Origin: DASRFR01 sp035651455
Lineage (GTDB): Bacteria; Acidobacteriota; Terriglobia; Terriglobales; Acidobacteriaceae
Reading direction: 5' to 3'
Length of the DNA: 64,000 nucleotides
Assembly (NCBI GenBank): GCA_035651455.1
Contig: DASRFR010000038.1
Coordinates: forward strand, 1-64,000
Every line of letters starts with the position of its first letter. Positions within the stretch are counted from its first letter, which is position 1. This document shows, one piece after another, positions 25,931 through 34,573 of the stretch. The notes under the pieces are model-generated. The model ran no database searches, was not told where the DNA came from, and saw nothing but the letters and a program-made list of their open reading frames with translations. Position numbers and translations under genes: made by a program.

Positions 25931-27216
25931 GGCTCACCCCAGCCCGCAGGCTGTACATCCTTGGAGCCGCATTACTGGTTGCGCTGACGATCTGCTCACG
26001 TCAGTTCAGCCGCCCGGGTTCGCCGTCGTTCCTTGCTTCCCTGGCATGTGCCGGCGTCGTGTATCTCCTTGCCACGCGTGAGTTCTTCTCGACACCAAGG
26101 TTCCCCAAGCGCGTCGTCGTAGTGGGCCTATTGCTGGCCGCTGTGTGGCACGGCCTGTTCCTGCGATTGCCTGCCGGCCCGGATGACGACGTTCATCGCT
26201 ATGTTTGGGATGGCCGCGTGCAGCGGCTGGGCTATAACCCTTACATCGTCGTACCCAGCGACCCTGCACTCAGCGGGTTGCACACGCCGGAAACCCGCAC
26301 GCTGAACAATCCAGACTTATCGAGTCCGTATCCGGCGGGCGCTCAGCTCTTCTTCCGTGCCGTAACCGCGATTCAGGAGTCCACCTTTGCCCTGAAGCTA
26401 GCATTTGTAGTTTGCGACTTTGCAATCGTGCTCGTTTTACTGGAGCTCCTGGGTAGTACTGGACAAGGAGCGCATTGGGTCCTGGCGTATGCCTGGCATC
26501 CTCTGCTGGCCACGGAAGTGGCGGGAAGTGGTCATGTCGATATTGTCGGCGCGTTGCTGCTGCTGGTATCGTTCGCCGCCCTATCACGTCGTTGGCGGGC
26601 GCTTGCAGCGCTGGGATTTGGATTGGCGATTGCCGTGAAATTGCTTCCCATTGTATTGCTGCCACTTTATTGGAAGCGTGTTCGCGTCCGTGATGCCGCC
26701 CTGACCGCAATCATTGTCGGATTCTTATATATGCCATTTCTACACCATGGGCGAATTCCCATCGGATCGCTCGGCACTTACATGCACAGTTTTCGTTTTA
26801 ATGATCCGCTGTTTGCAATGCTGGAGCGGCTGGCCTCTCCACAGTCTGCGGTTGCGTTCGCAGCCGTCGCCGGCTTTCTGGTGGCGATTTATTTCAGAAG
26901 GAATTCCGCTGAAGTTTCTTCCGAGGCACTAGCCTGGCCTATGGCAGCATCGCTGCTTTGTGCACCGGTAGTGTACCCGTGGTACCTGTTGTGGCTGCTG
27001 CCGTTCCTGCGCTCCGCCAGGACGCTGCCCCTAATGATCTGGACGGTGAGTATTATCCCGACCTACTACGTGTGGCATCTGCGCGCGCTTGGACATCCCT
27101 GGATACTTCCCGGCTGGATTATGCTGTTGGAGTACGGCTGCTTTGGGGCGGCGATTGCAACCATGCAAGTTCGCCGGCTCAAGCGGCCTGCAGTGTCGCG
27201 ATGTCCGGCCGATTAA
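25927..27216 (+). CDS. Polytopic GT-C glycosyltransferase, GT87/DUF2029-like
   Basis: The protein is 429 residues from the GTG at 25927, which overlaps the previous stop and has GGAG four bases upstream. The frame stays open further upstream but would overlap the DUF2064 gene by 120 bases. About ten membrane helices are visible. The first extracytoplasmic loop carries DDDVHRYVWDGRVQ, the acidic DD/D-x-x-R-Y-x-W-D-G motif of polyprenyl-phosphate-dependent mannosyltransferase-like GT-C enzymes. It should use the lipid-linked sugar made by the family 2 enzyme and glycosylate a target outside the membrane. With its neighbours it forms a small lipid-linked glycosylation module whose acceptor is unknown. 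Confidence 0.75.
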   Translation: MRLTPARRLYILGAALLVALTICSRQFSRPGSPSFLASLACAGVVYLLATREFFSTPRFPKRVVVVGLLLAAVWHGLFLRLPAGPDDDVHRYVWDGRVQRLGYNPYIVVPSDPALSGLHTPETRTLNNPDLSSPYPAGAQLFFRAVTAIQESTFALKLAFVVCDFAIVLVLLELLGSTGQGAHWVLAYAWHPLLATEVAGSGHVDIVGALLLLVSFAALSRRWRALAALGFGLAIAVKLLPIVLLPLYWKRVRVRDAALTAIIVGFLYMPFLHHGRIPIGSLGTYMHSFRFNDPLFAMLERLASPQSAVAFAAVAGFLVAIYFRRNSAEVSSEALAWPMAASLLCAPVVYPWYLLWLLPFLRSARTLPLMIWTVSIIPTYYVWHLRALGHPWILPGWIMLLEYGCFGAAIATMQVRRLKRPAVSRCPAD

Positions 27217-27360
27217 AATCGCATCGCGAATCGCAACAGAAAACAGGCACGCCCGAGTTGCCGTGGAAACTGAATGCGTCGCTGAAACACGGATAACTGT
27301 ATCCGGAACGGTTTGCCTATCATCTACCCAGAGTCAATTCAATTCAGCGAGGAGCAACCC

Positions 27361-28092
27361 ATGATGAACGACCGTGCAAAGGTGATGCCTCTGGTAAGCT
27401 TTGTCGCGCTCGTGCTTGCTGCGACTTCTTGGGCGCAGACGCGACCGCCGATTGTAGAACAGCTCGCTAAAACATACGGTCTCGATTCTTATGGGCAAAT
27501 TGAAGCGATCCGCTACACCTGGAACGGGGAAATCCCCGGCATCTTCAAACTTGCTCACAAATGGGAGTGGGAGCCCAAGACCAACAAAGTTTCCTACGAA
27601 GGGACAGATAAGAATGGCAAGCCGGTCAAGGTTACCTACCTGCGCTCCGAACTCACCAGCCAGTCTGATGCTGTGAAAAATCAAGTCGATCCATCTTTCA
27701 TCAACGACAACTATTGGCTTCTGTTCCCCTTGCACGCTTACTGGGACACAAGCGCCACAGTAACCGATCAAGGGATGCATAAGCTGCCGGTTGGCAGCGG
27801 GTCGGCCCGGCTGGTCTCAGTGAAATACCCTTCCGATGGCGGGTACACACCCGGCGATACTTGGGACCTCTACCTCGGTCAGGACAACCGCGTTCAGCAA
27901 ATGGTGTACCACCGCGGCGGACCCCAAAAGCCAAGCCTCGTTACCGCAACATGGGCGGGGTACAAAAAGGCGGGTCCTCTGCTTATCGCAACGGAGCACC
28001 GGGGCACTGCCGATGGCAAGCCCCTGCACATCTTCATTTCCGATGTCTCGGTTAAGCTGACAGGTTCGGATAAATGGATGAAAGCGGAATAG
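27361..28092 (+). CDS. Secreted protein of unknown function
   Basis: The protein is 243 residues from an ATG with GAGGAG seven bases upstream. Another in-frame start 48 bases upstream lacks a signal peptide context. A signal peptide (about 1-25, cleavage after SWAQ) is followed by a beta-rich, tryptophan-rich domain with no cysteine. Segments such as YTWNGEIPG, KWEWEPKTN and WDLYLGQDNRV suggest an outer-membrane-lipoprotein-like or LolA-like sheet fold that binds a hydrophobic ligand, but this is a guess from pattern only. It lies 144 bases after the GT87-like gene in the same direction and may share its transcript. I do not recognise the family. Confidence 0.75.
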   Translation: MMNDRAKVMPLVSFVALVLAATSWAQTRPPIVEQLAKTYGLDSYGQIEAIRYTWNGEIPGIFKLAHKWEWEPKTNKVSYEGTDKNGKPVKVTYLRSELTSQSDAVKNQVDPSFINDNYWLLFPLHAYWDTSATVTDQGMHKLPVGSGSARLVSVKYPSDGGYTPGDTWDLYLGQDNRVQQMVYHRGGPQKPSLVTATWAGYKKAGPLLIATEHRGTADGKPLHIFISDVSVKLTGSDKWMKAE

Positions 28093-28098
28093 ATAGTG

Positions 28099-28129
28099 GC
28101 TGGTGATTCGACTTGGCCCCAACACCAGC
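28099..28129. terminator. Possible bidirectional terminator between convergent genes
   Basis: Between two convergent stop codons, GCTGGTG (28099-28105) and CACCAGC (28123-28129) form a 7-bp stem with a 17-base loop. There is no T-tract on either side, so it may act as a Rho-assisted or weak terminator. Confidence 0.4.
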
Positions 28130-28137
28130 GACTCGAA

Positions 28138-29196
28138 CTACCTGGCAATCACCACAGTCGTGCAGGAACTGCTTACCTTGGGCAGATCACGGTTAGCGGC
28201 CATGCGGACCTGCAGCCGCGGGCGTTTCCCGCGAATCACGGGACAATAGTAGTCAGGCTGTGATAGCGCACCTTGCAAGCGTCGCCGTCCAGCACATCCG
28301 CCGTGGCACGAGTCCCGGAACTCGCAACTTTCGCAGGCTTGAGGAAGTGTTCTTGCCTGTTCGAACGAAGTTGAGTTCAGAATGTCGAGCCCTGCGGACA
28401 TCAACTCCGAAAGCGGTTCACCCGATCCGGGCCAATAGACGCACGGCTGCGTTGTGGCTCGCGGGGTCACCCGCACGGTACTCATCCCACAACCTGCTCG
28501 GAGCGGGGGTAGGCCCCCCATCGCTCGAAGCAGCGGTTCCCCGATAGCAATCACCTCGGTCTCTGCAAAGAGTCGCTGGAAACCCTCCCAATACTCCTCA
28601 TAGCTCAGCGCGTACACGTCTGATCGCACAGCCTGGTAAACGTTCACTCGTAAGGGAGCGTCGAACTGTTTGGCTACGCGTGCCACTTCCGCCAGGCGCA
28701 GATAGTTCGGCTTCATCATCACGGCAATGATGGTTACAGCTACGCCCAGCCTCACACACCTCTCTGCCTGCTCGTGGATCAATGCCCAATTACCAGATCC
28801 GCGCTGAGCGTCCTGTTCCGCCTGCGTTGGGTAATCGAGAGAGAACTCGATGTCACGGAAGGCGCGCAGTTCATCGTCATTCAAAACAGCAACGCTATGG
28901 CCGTTCGAAGTGATAGTGAGCTTGACCGGTCTCGATCGCAGATAGGCCAATATAGCCTTGAAGTCCGGGTGCATGCCGTTTTCACCCGTGCCGAGATTTA
29001 CTGAGCGTACGGGCAGGCATTCCATGACTGACTTCACCTGATCGAGGGAGAGACGATCCGCCCGCGTCGGATCGCGGTAGCAGAAGGCACATGTGAGATT
29101 GCACTCATTGGTGAGACCCAGTCCCAGCGAGATACCGGCGTCCGACACGAGGGGGCGAGATGTCGACGATAAAGCCTGGGCTGTGACGTTGTTCAT
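28138..29196 (-). CDS. Radical SAM protein with C-terminal Cys cluster (SPASM-like)
   Basis: The protein is 352 residues from the ATG at 29196, which overlaps the methyltransferase stop (ATGA) and has GGAGG seven bases upstream. The radical SAM motif is C32-x3-C36-x2-C39 (CNLTCAFC), with the GTGENGMHPD segment replacing the usual GGE strand. The C-terminal third holds C288, C291, C297, C301 and C318 plus an upstream GCGMS/QPCVYW pair, a SPASM/twitch-like arrangement for auxiliary Fe-S clusters. Enzymes of this layout modify peptides (RiPPs), make cofactors, or act on proteins. It is the last gene of a kinase-methyltransferase-radical SAM unit. No short precursor peptide with its own ribosome-binding site is visible next to it. 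Confidence 0.85.
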   Translation of the reverse strand: MNNVTAQALSSTSRPLVSDAGISLGLGLTNECNLTCAFCYRDPTRADRLSLDQVKSVMECLPVRSVNLGTGENGMHPDFKAILAYLRSRPVKLTITSNGHSVAVLNDDELRAFRDIEFSLDYPTQAEQDAQRGSGNWALIHEQAERCVRLGVAVTIIAVMMKPNYLRLAEVARVAKQFDAPLRVNVYQAVRSDVYALSYEEYWEGFQRLFAETEVIAIGEPLLRAMGGLPPLRAGCGMSTVRVTPRATTQPCVYWPGSGEPLSELMSAGLDILNSTSFEQARTLPQACESCEFRDSCHGGCAGRRRLQGALSQPDYYCPVIRGKRPRLQVRMAANRDLPKVSSSCTTVVIAR

Positions 29197-30008
29197 GCAC
29201 GGTCCTCCATCATCAGACTCGCGCGACGCGCCAGGCATTGCGTGTACCGGGCTACTGCGGCGAACTCCATTCGGCTGCCCAGCTTGCGTTCCAGATCAAG
29301 AATTCGCTCGTACTCACTATCGCGAGACATCTGAGCGGGCAGGTAGTCCGCGATGACGCGCACACCACGCTCGGCAGAGACCTCGAGCGACGCCGCTTTC
29401 AGCATCGCGCGCAATCCATCTGGTGTAAACAGTCGGACGCTGCCTCCGTACAGGGACTCCTGTGCCCACTCAGAGCTGAGGTTGTATTCCGCCCTGGCCA
29501 AATCGCCGACTTTGATCGCGGCCTTCAGCACCTCACCTGCCTGGTTGCGCACCAGCACCGACACTATTGCCGATGAATCTCGCAAGGCGCGAGCCGCACC
29601 TCGCAATACAGTGATGGGATCACTGACAAATTCCAGGAGGTTGTGACAAAGAATCACATCGAACGATTCAGAGTTAAACAGTTTCGCTACTTCGCTAGCA
29701 TGACCGTGTCTCAGCGCAACTCTGTCGGCAACGCCCGCTGCCTGCGCGGCGCTTTGAGCGATATTCAGCATCGGCGCGGAACAATCCAGCAGCGTTACCT
29801 GTACACCGAGTTGCGCCAGGCGTACGGCTAGGGCGCCGGTGCCCCCTCCAATGTCCAAAGCGCGCAAAGATGCTGTCGAGGGCGGCAGGATCTCCTGCAA
29901 GTTGGCGAATGCGAGGTCGAGGCGCAATCGGCCTTCAGCCGTTTCCAAATAGGCGGCATACTTGTCCGCTTGATCCTGGAACGCTTCGCTTTCGGCGTGA
30001 GGTGTCAA
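29193..30008 (-). CDS. Class I SAM-dependent methyltransferase
   Basis: The protein has 271 residues. The Rossmann SAM site is clear: ALDIGGGTGALAVRL (50-64, GGGTG at 54-58), an acidic LLDCSAPML at the end of strand 2, and CHNLLEFV for motif IV. The best general match from memory is the CmoM/SmtA-like or Methyltransf_11/25 group, with no target recognition domain visible. The apparent start is a TTG two bases after the kinase stop codon, without a strong ribosome-binding site, so coupling to the kinase is likely. Its stop overlaps the radical SAM start. The gene order implies that it works on the same substrate as the radical SAM enzyme or is controlled with it. Confidence 0.8.
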   Translation of the reverse strand: MTPHAESEAFQDQADKYAAYLETAEGRLRLDLAFANLQEILPPSTASLRALDIGGGTGALAVRLAQLGVQVTLLDCSAPMLNIAQSAAQAAGVADRVALRHGHASEVAKLFNSESFDVILCHNLLEFVSDPITVLRGAARALRDSSAIVSVLVRNQAGEVLKAAIKVGDLARAEYNLSSEWAQESLYGGSVRLFTPDGLRAMLKAASLEVSAERGVRVIADYLPAQMSRDSEYERILDLERKLGSRMEFAAVARYTQCLARRASLMMEDRA

Positions 30009-30010
30009 AA

Positions 30011-32671
30011 TTACTTCAGGTGCTCCACGAGGAATAGATCCGAGAGGTCACGGACATAGCCGAAAACATAATGCTGCTCGTCAGCAGCAATGCGGGGACA
30101 CGCGACGCCCACCACCCCTGCAACGTCCGCCGGGCTAAACGTTTTCCACGGTGTCCTGTTCCCTGTTTGAATCTCCAGTCGCCAGACCGGACAGGAAGTC
30201 TCGCCGCGAGTGCCGACCAACAACGTACCCGGTTCCCTGGCCCAGCGCAGCGGGAGATCGCCGGGTTGCGTACCGCGGACCGCTTGGGGTTCACCGCCCT
30301 CGGTGGAAACCAATCCAATCCCATCGCTGTTCACGGCCGCCACAAGTTTGCCGTCCGGCGAAACAGCATGCGGCGAACCCAGCAAAAAGCCCTCCGGAGT
30401 GATCGGCTGAGGCTTTCCACCACCAAGGGCCATTACATAAACGCGAGATGCGTGACCGGGTTCGTGGCCGAAAAACAGGATGCGTTTGGAATCCGGGAAA
30501 AACTGGCCAGTCTGCGGAACGATGTTGCTGGTCGACAGCATCTCTTGCTGTCCCACTCCTGTGGGCAGCAACGCGAACTGTGGAGGCGATAAGTTTTGCC
30601 GCAGGACAAGGGCCCACTTACCATCCGGTGAGAGCGCGACCGGCGATCCCTCGCCCAGGCGAACGGCAGATCCACCATGGGTGTCGCGGATAAATGCCGC
30701 ATACTGTCCACCACCCGCTTCGCCAGCCTCCACGAACAGCACGAGCTTGCCATCTTCGGAGATATCGTTAGGGACAGTCCAATCCTGCCAGCTCAGGTCT
30801 CGTTCTTTGTCCTCTCCCGGGGCAAGGCCAACCGCCCCCGCGCGCATGGCGTCGCGTGAAATAAGGGCTCGGCCGTCCGCGCCCGCATCATGGAGGGTAA
30901 GTGTGCCTGGGGCGCTGAGCAATTCCCGCAACTTGCCAGACGAAGTGACCCCGCGCAGCGACCGACTGAAGCCTGTCGCGGTTGCTGTGAACCATATCTC
31001 ATTGCCGGAAGGCGACCACGCCAGGCCGAAAGCGCTGGACCAGCGCTCCGTCAAATCGGTCTTCTTACCATTGAGATCAACCACGCTTACAGTGCCGCCA
31101 TCGTCGCCCAACAAGTTGTGATCGATAAAAGCCAGGCGATCACCCTTGGGAGAGAATCGCGGGTTGCTGATCCAGCCGGCGGTTTCGTAAAGCACCTTGC
31201 CGATCGGGTACTCCAGCCGGCTTTCTCCTTTAACTACGTGAACCGCCGCGAGGGTATTGCCGTCCGGGTTCCAATCCGCAGCCTCCACATTGTCCAGCAA
31301 GTCGCGTGGAGCGTCCGCGCCGATCGAAAGCTGAGCCAGCGTGCCAATATGGGTGAAGTGATTGTCGCTCAGGCGAAAGCGGCGCATTACGGCCATTTGC
31401 CCCGCGGGGGAAACGGCCAACACCTCTGTTCCGGAGAGTCCAAGATCGCGGGATTCGGTGGAATTCGGCGAGCTGATATAAACAGTTTCCGGACTTCCCT
31501 CCCAAGCAGCGCTGTAGACCGCCGAGCGTGGGTCCGGGGCAAACCGCGCTGCCAACAAGGCGCCACGACGGAAACTCAATTCACGAAATAACGGTACAGG
31601 TGTGGTCGCGCCTCGTTGGCCCGCAATAAAAGAGGCGATCCCGACCGCAAGCAGCACGAACAGCGCGGCAACGCCGAGAAGCGCGGGCCGTGTCTTTCTG
31701 GTACTGGCGCTCGCGACCGCTGGGGCAGTCTCGACGGGTAGTGCCGGTGACGCCCCTTTGTCCCCCGCCTCTGGAGCGGCTTGCCTGGGCGAGTTACGCC
31801 GGTCCCGATCCAGGCGCTTAAGGTCGGCGCGCATTTCGGCCGCAGTCTGGTAACGCAGATCGCGGTCCTTTTCCAACGCCTTGTTGACGATGCGCTCCAA
31901 CTCCGGGGGAAGCTCTGGATTGAGGCGGACGGGCGTTGTTGGAGTCTTATTCAGAATTGCGTTGAAAATTGCCGCTGATGTCGTGCCCTCAAATGGCAAA
32001 CGCCCGGTACACATCTCGTACAGGACGATGCCGAAAGAGAAGAGGTCGGTGCGCGCGTCCAGCTCCTCTCCAAGCGCCTGCTCCGGGCTCATATACGCCA
32101 CTGTACCCAGGGCAGAACCGGGCGAAGTGAGATGCTCGACGCTGACAGCCAAGGTGGGACCGGCGGTAACTTCAGCCGGCTCTAAAAGCTTGCTGCGCTG
32201 GCCTGCAACTTTCGCCAGCCCGAAATCAAGGATTTTGACGTGCTTGCGGTCGGTGACGAAAAGGTTGGCCGGCTTGATGTCGCGATGGATGATGCCTTTC
32301 GCGTGAGCTGCTTCAAGCGCGTCCGCGATCTCAATGGCGAAGCCGAGGAGTACGCCGATTTCCAGCGGACGCAGATTGACCTGGTGCTTCAGTGTCGTCC
32401 CTTCCAGGAACTCCATGGCAATGAAGGACTGACTTTCGTGAGTGCCGATTTCGTAGATTGTGCAGATCCCGGGATGATTCAGGGCAGAGGCAGCGCGGGC
32501 TTCGCGGCGAAACCGTTCGAGTGCCTGTGGGTCCCCGGCGAGGTCTTCAGGAAGGAACTTTAAAGCGACAAATCGCCCGAGTTGGGCGTCTTCGGCTTTG
32601 TAGACTACTCCCATGCCGCCGCCACCCAGCTTCTCAATGACGCGGTAATGCGAGATAGTCTTACCGAGCAA
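30011..32671 (-). CDS. PknB-type Ser/Thr kinase with TolB/PD40-like propeller (operon head)
   Basis: The protein is 886 residues from a TTG start (MLGKTISHYR, the family's usual beginning). The kinase domain (about 1-280) keeps the glycine loop, K38, HRDIKPAN near 129-136 and DFGLAK near 148. A membrane helix (about 345-368, ALLGVAALFVLLAVGIASF) is followed by an extracytoplasmic propeller with SPDGK, SPKGD and ISEDGK blades. The first 40 residues are nearly the same as in the kinase at 19906, so the two are paralogues. Here the kinase heads a unit with a methyltransferase and a radical SAM gene directly behind it, a combination I do not know from the literature. The likely role is sensing that controls or modifies the products of the other two genes. 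Confidence 0.9.
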   Translation of the reverse strand: MLGKTISHYRVIEKLGGGGMGVVYKAEDAQLGRFVALKFLPEDLAGDPQALERFRREARAASALNHPGICTIYEIGTHESQSFIAMEFLEGTTLKHQVNLRPLEIGVLLGFAIEIADALEAAHAKGIIHRDIKPANLFVTDRKHVKILDFGLAKVAGQRSKLLEPAEVTAGPTLAVSVEHLTSPGSALGTVAYMSPEQALGEELDARTDLFSFGIVLYEMCTGRLPFEGTTSAAIFNAILNKTPTTPVRLNPELPPELERIVNKALEKDRDLRYQTAAEMRADLKRLDRDRRNSPRQAAPEAGDKGASPALPVETAPAVASASTRKTRPALLGVAALFVLLAVGIASFIAGQRGATTPVPLFRELSFRRGALLAARFAPDPRSAVYSAAWEGSPETVYISSPNSTESRDLGLSGTEVLAVSPAGQMAVMRRFRLSDNHFTHIGTLAQLSIGADAPRDLLDNVEAADWNPDGNTLAAVHVVKGESRLEYPIGKVLYETAGWISNPRFSPKGDRLAFIDHNLLGDDGGTVSVVDLNGKKTDLTERWSSAFGLAWSPSGNEIWFTATATGFSRSLRGVTSSGKLRELLSAPGTLTLHDAGADGRALISRDAMRAGAVGLAPGEDKERDLSWQDWTVPNDISEDGKLVLFVEAGEAGGGQYAAFIRDTHGGSAVRLGEGSPVALSPDGKWALVLRQNLSPPQFALLPTGVGQQEMLSTSNIVPQTGQFFPDSKRILFFGHEPGHASRVYVMALGGGKPQPITPEGFLLGSPHAVSPDGKLVAAVNSDGIGLVSTEGGEPQAVRGTQPGDLPLRWAREPGTLLVGTRGETSCPVWRLEIQTGNRTPWKTFSPADVAGVVGVACPRIAADEQHYVFGYVRDLSDLFLVEHLK

Positions 32672-32843
32672 GTTGCGAGGGCCCCGGCCTCGAAGGATTA
32701 TCGTAGGGGGCGCTGGGAACCAAAGTCAACAAACGGGGCGCCATGGACAGCAGGTTAACGCTCACCCGGTCATGGCGCAGCGCCAATTGCATGCTGCTTC
32801 GCCATGCCTACACTGGCGAGTGCATTCGTCGCAGGTGATAGAG

Positions 32844-34010
32844 TTAGTTAATCAACCGGTGCTCCCGCAGTATCGTCGTGGTCTTGTCGATGGGCAATGC
32901 TTCCACCGTGTGTCCATTGCCCGTCACCGTGGTTGCTCGAAACATGGAGTTGTATATGGCTTCTTCGGTGGCTTCGATCACGGCCAGAAAAAGCGGGGAT
33001 ATCGCGTCATTGGTCAGCAGCTCGAGACGTTGCGTGGGCGACTTGTCGGAACTGCGAGTCCGCAACTGCGGTGCCGTCGAGAATGCGACGGCATAGTCTC
33101 CGCTGCCGTTCGAAGCTGCACTGCCGGCCCGCGCCATCCCCAACCAGGCTCTTGCTGCCAGGCGCTTCAGGTTGCGGGAACCCAGAGGTGCATCGGTGGC
33201 GACGATCATCATGCATGACCCATCGGCCTTATCTTTGCCGCTGCTTTGCTCCTCCAATTCCTTCCGCAGGTAATACTGGCCCAATTCCACACCAACGGGA
33301 GCGCCGGCGATTGTCAGCACGCCTCCGAAGTTTGTCTGCACAAGAACACCGACCGTGTACCCGCCAAGATTCTGCGGCAACTTTCGCGACGAAGTTCCGA
33401 TCCCCCCTTTCCATCCGAACGCTACGGTCCCGGTCCCCGCGCCGACACTGCCCTCTTCGACTGGCCCGGATTTTGCGTTCTTAATGGCGGCGACAACATC
33501 GTCCGGAGTGATGTGGCGGCCGCGAATGTCATTCAGGTATCCATCGTTGGTCTCGCTAACAATCGGGTTAAAGGATAAGACATCTTCATTGCCTGGCAAG
33601 TTGAGCATGTAGCCGGTAAGCGCGTCGGCAACCCGCGGCACGCTCGTGGTGCTCGTGAGCAGAATCGGGCTCTCGATATTACCCATTTCTTCGACTTGTG
33701 TGGACCCGGTGAGCTTCCCAAACCCATTCCCGACATAAATCGCAGCGGGAACTTTTTCTCGATACAAGTTGCCGGGATGTGGCAGAACCGCGGTTACGCC
33801 CGTGCGGATATTGTCACCTTGGATAATGGTGGAATGCCCGACCCCGACGCCGGCAACATCGGTGATTGCGTTCAGCGGTCCAGCGGGCAGGATGCCGACC
33901 TTTAGACCAAGGTCTGCAGCGCGAGGCCGAATGTCGGAGTGTGTGCTCTGGGCAGAAACAAAAGCGGTGAGAAGCAGGCAGGCCACGACGGGCACGAATC
34001 TATAAGCCAT
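32844..34010 (-). CDS. P1-family (DmpA/BapA-type) aminopeptidase, exported
   Basis: The 388-residue protein has a signal peptide (about 1-20). It belongs to the DmpA family of N-terminal-nucleophile peptidases. The precursor cuts itself before a serine, here the DGS site with G264-S265, giving alpha and beta chains. Conserved blocks include ITDVAGVGVGHS near the N terminus, YVGNGFGK, GAGTGTVAFGWKGGIGT and NDAISPLFLAVIEATEEAI. Members release N-terminal beta-amino acids or D-amino acids from peptides. Export suggests scavenging of unusual peptides or cell-wall fragments. It is downstream of a strong palindrome at 34108 and appears to be a single-gene unit. Confidence 0.9.
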   Translation of the reverse strand: MAYRFVPVVACLLLTAFVSAQSTHSDIRPRAADLGLKVGILPAGPLNAITDVAGVGVGHSTIIQGDNIRTGVTAVLPHPGNLYREKVPAAIYVGNGFGKLTGSTQVEEMGNIESPILLTSTTSVPRVADALTGYMLNLPGNEDVLSFNPIVSETNDGYLNDIRGRHITPDDVVAAIKNAKSGPVEEGSVGAGTGTVAFGWKGGIGTSSRKLPQNLGGYTVGVLVQTNFGGVLTIAGAPVGVELGQYYLRKELEEQSSGKDKADGSCMMIVATDAPLGSRNLKRLAARAWLGMARAGSAASNGSGDYAVAFSTAPQLRTRSSDKSPTQRLELLTNDAISPLFLAVIEATEEAIYNSMFRATTVTGNGHTVEALPIDKTTTILREHRLIN

Positions 34011-34107
34011 CTAAAAATTGTACGACTATCGGCAACATTCCCGCGGGGAGCAATCCGTCACGCTATTGGAGGTGTGCTTATGCGGTATTTTTCCGTCCTG
34101 TGAAATG

Positions 34108-34133
34108 ACAAGAGCCAGGCGCCTGGCTCTTGT
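34108..34133. terminator. Perfect 26-base palindrome, probable terminator hairpin
   Basis: The two halves (ACAAGAGCCAGGC and its reverse complement) match at all 13 positions, giving a strong hairpin. It lies 32 bases beyond the stop of the small secreted protein gene on the minus strand and about 100 bases before the peptidase gene on the same strand. On the minus strand the hairpin is followed by CATTTCA rather than a pure T run, so termination is likely but not certain. A dyad operator is the alternative. Confidence 0.6.
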
Positions 34134-34165
34134 TGTCACCGCAACTGCATTGCCCCTATTCGAAC

Positions 34166-34573
34166 TTAATTGCTTCCTGAAGCGGTCATCAAACCGTGGT
34201 CTTTTGTCTTGGCCATACGCGTCAGAGCCTTCGGGGTGGTAAAACTGTAGACCCCCAGATCCGTCACCACTTCGCTCAGGTAGTACGAATCCCCGGCGCG
34301 TCTTAGCTTCACTTCGAGTTGGCGACCCCTGAGGGCGTCGTCGTGCACCGCAGGAAGCAGGAATACGGAAGCTCCCGTCTCCTGGCTTCGCAGCATCAGC
34401 GCTCCCGCCGAGACTTGGCGTACCTTGTATGTTCCTGCGGGATGTAACTGCCCAGATGCTACGAAATCCTGGTTAATTGTGGCGACAATGTCGCCTGTTT
34501 CGGCCCAGGCTCCTGCCGCGAGTGCGAACAGGGCCACAATGACGAGAGGAATGCTGAATAGAAATTTTTTCAT
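34166..34573 (-). CDS. Small secreted beta-rich protein of unknown function
   Basis: The 135-residue protein has an excellent ribosome-binding site (AAGGAG) and a clear signal peptide (MKKFLFSIP to AWA, about 1-24). The mature part of 110 residues is beta-strand rich with the segments FVASGQLHPAGTYKV, LMLRSQETGASVFLLP and YYLSEVV. I associate this pattern with small secreted Acidobacteriota proteins of unknown role. No cysteines or membrane helices are present. The gene is monocistronic by position: a palindromic terminator-like hairpin lies downstream and a 460-base gene-free stretch upstream. A dyad (TCGGTA-CT-TACCGA) lies in its leader and may be a regulator site. Confidence 0.8.
   Translation of the reverse strand: MKKFLFSIPLVIVALFALAAGAWAETGDIVATINQDFVASGQLHPAGTYKVRQVSAGALMLRSQETGASVFLLPAVHDDALRGRQLEVKLRRAGDSYYLSEVVTDLGVYSFTTPKALTRMAKTKDHGLMTASGSN

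Noticed and set aside
28138..29196. RiPP maturase with an adjacent precursor peptide
   Set aside because: No short gene with a ribosome-binding site and leader-like sequence was found beside it, so the RiPP label is not used.
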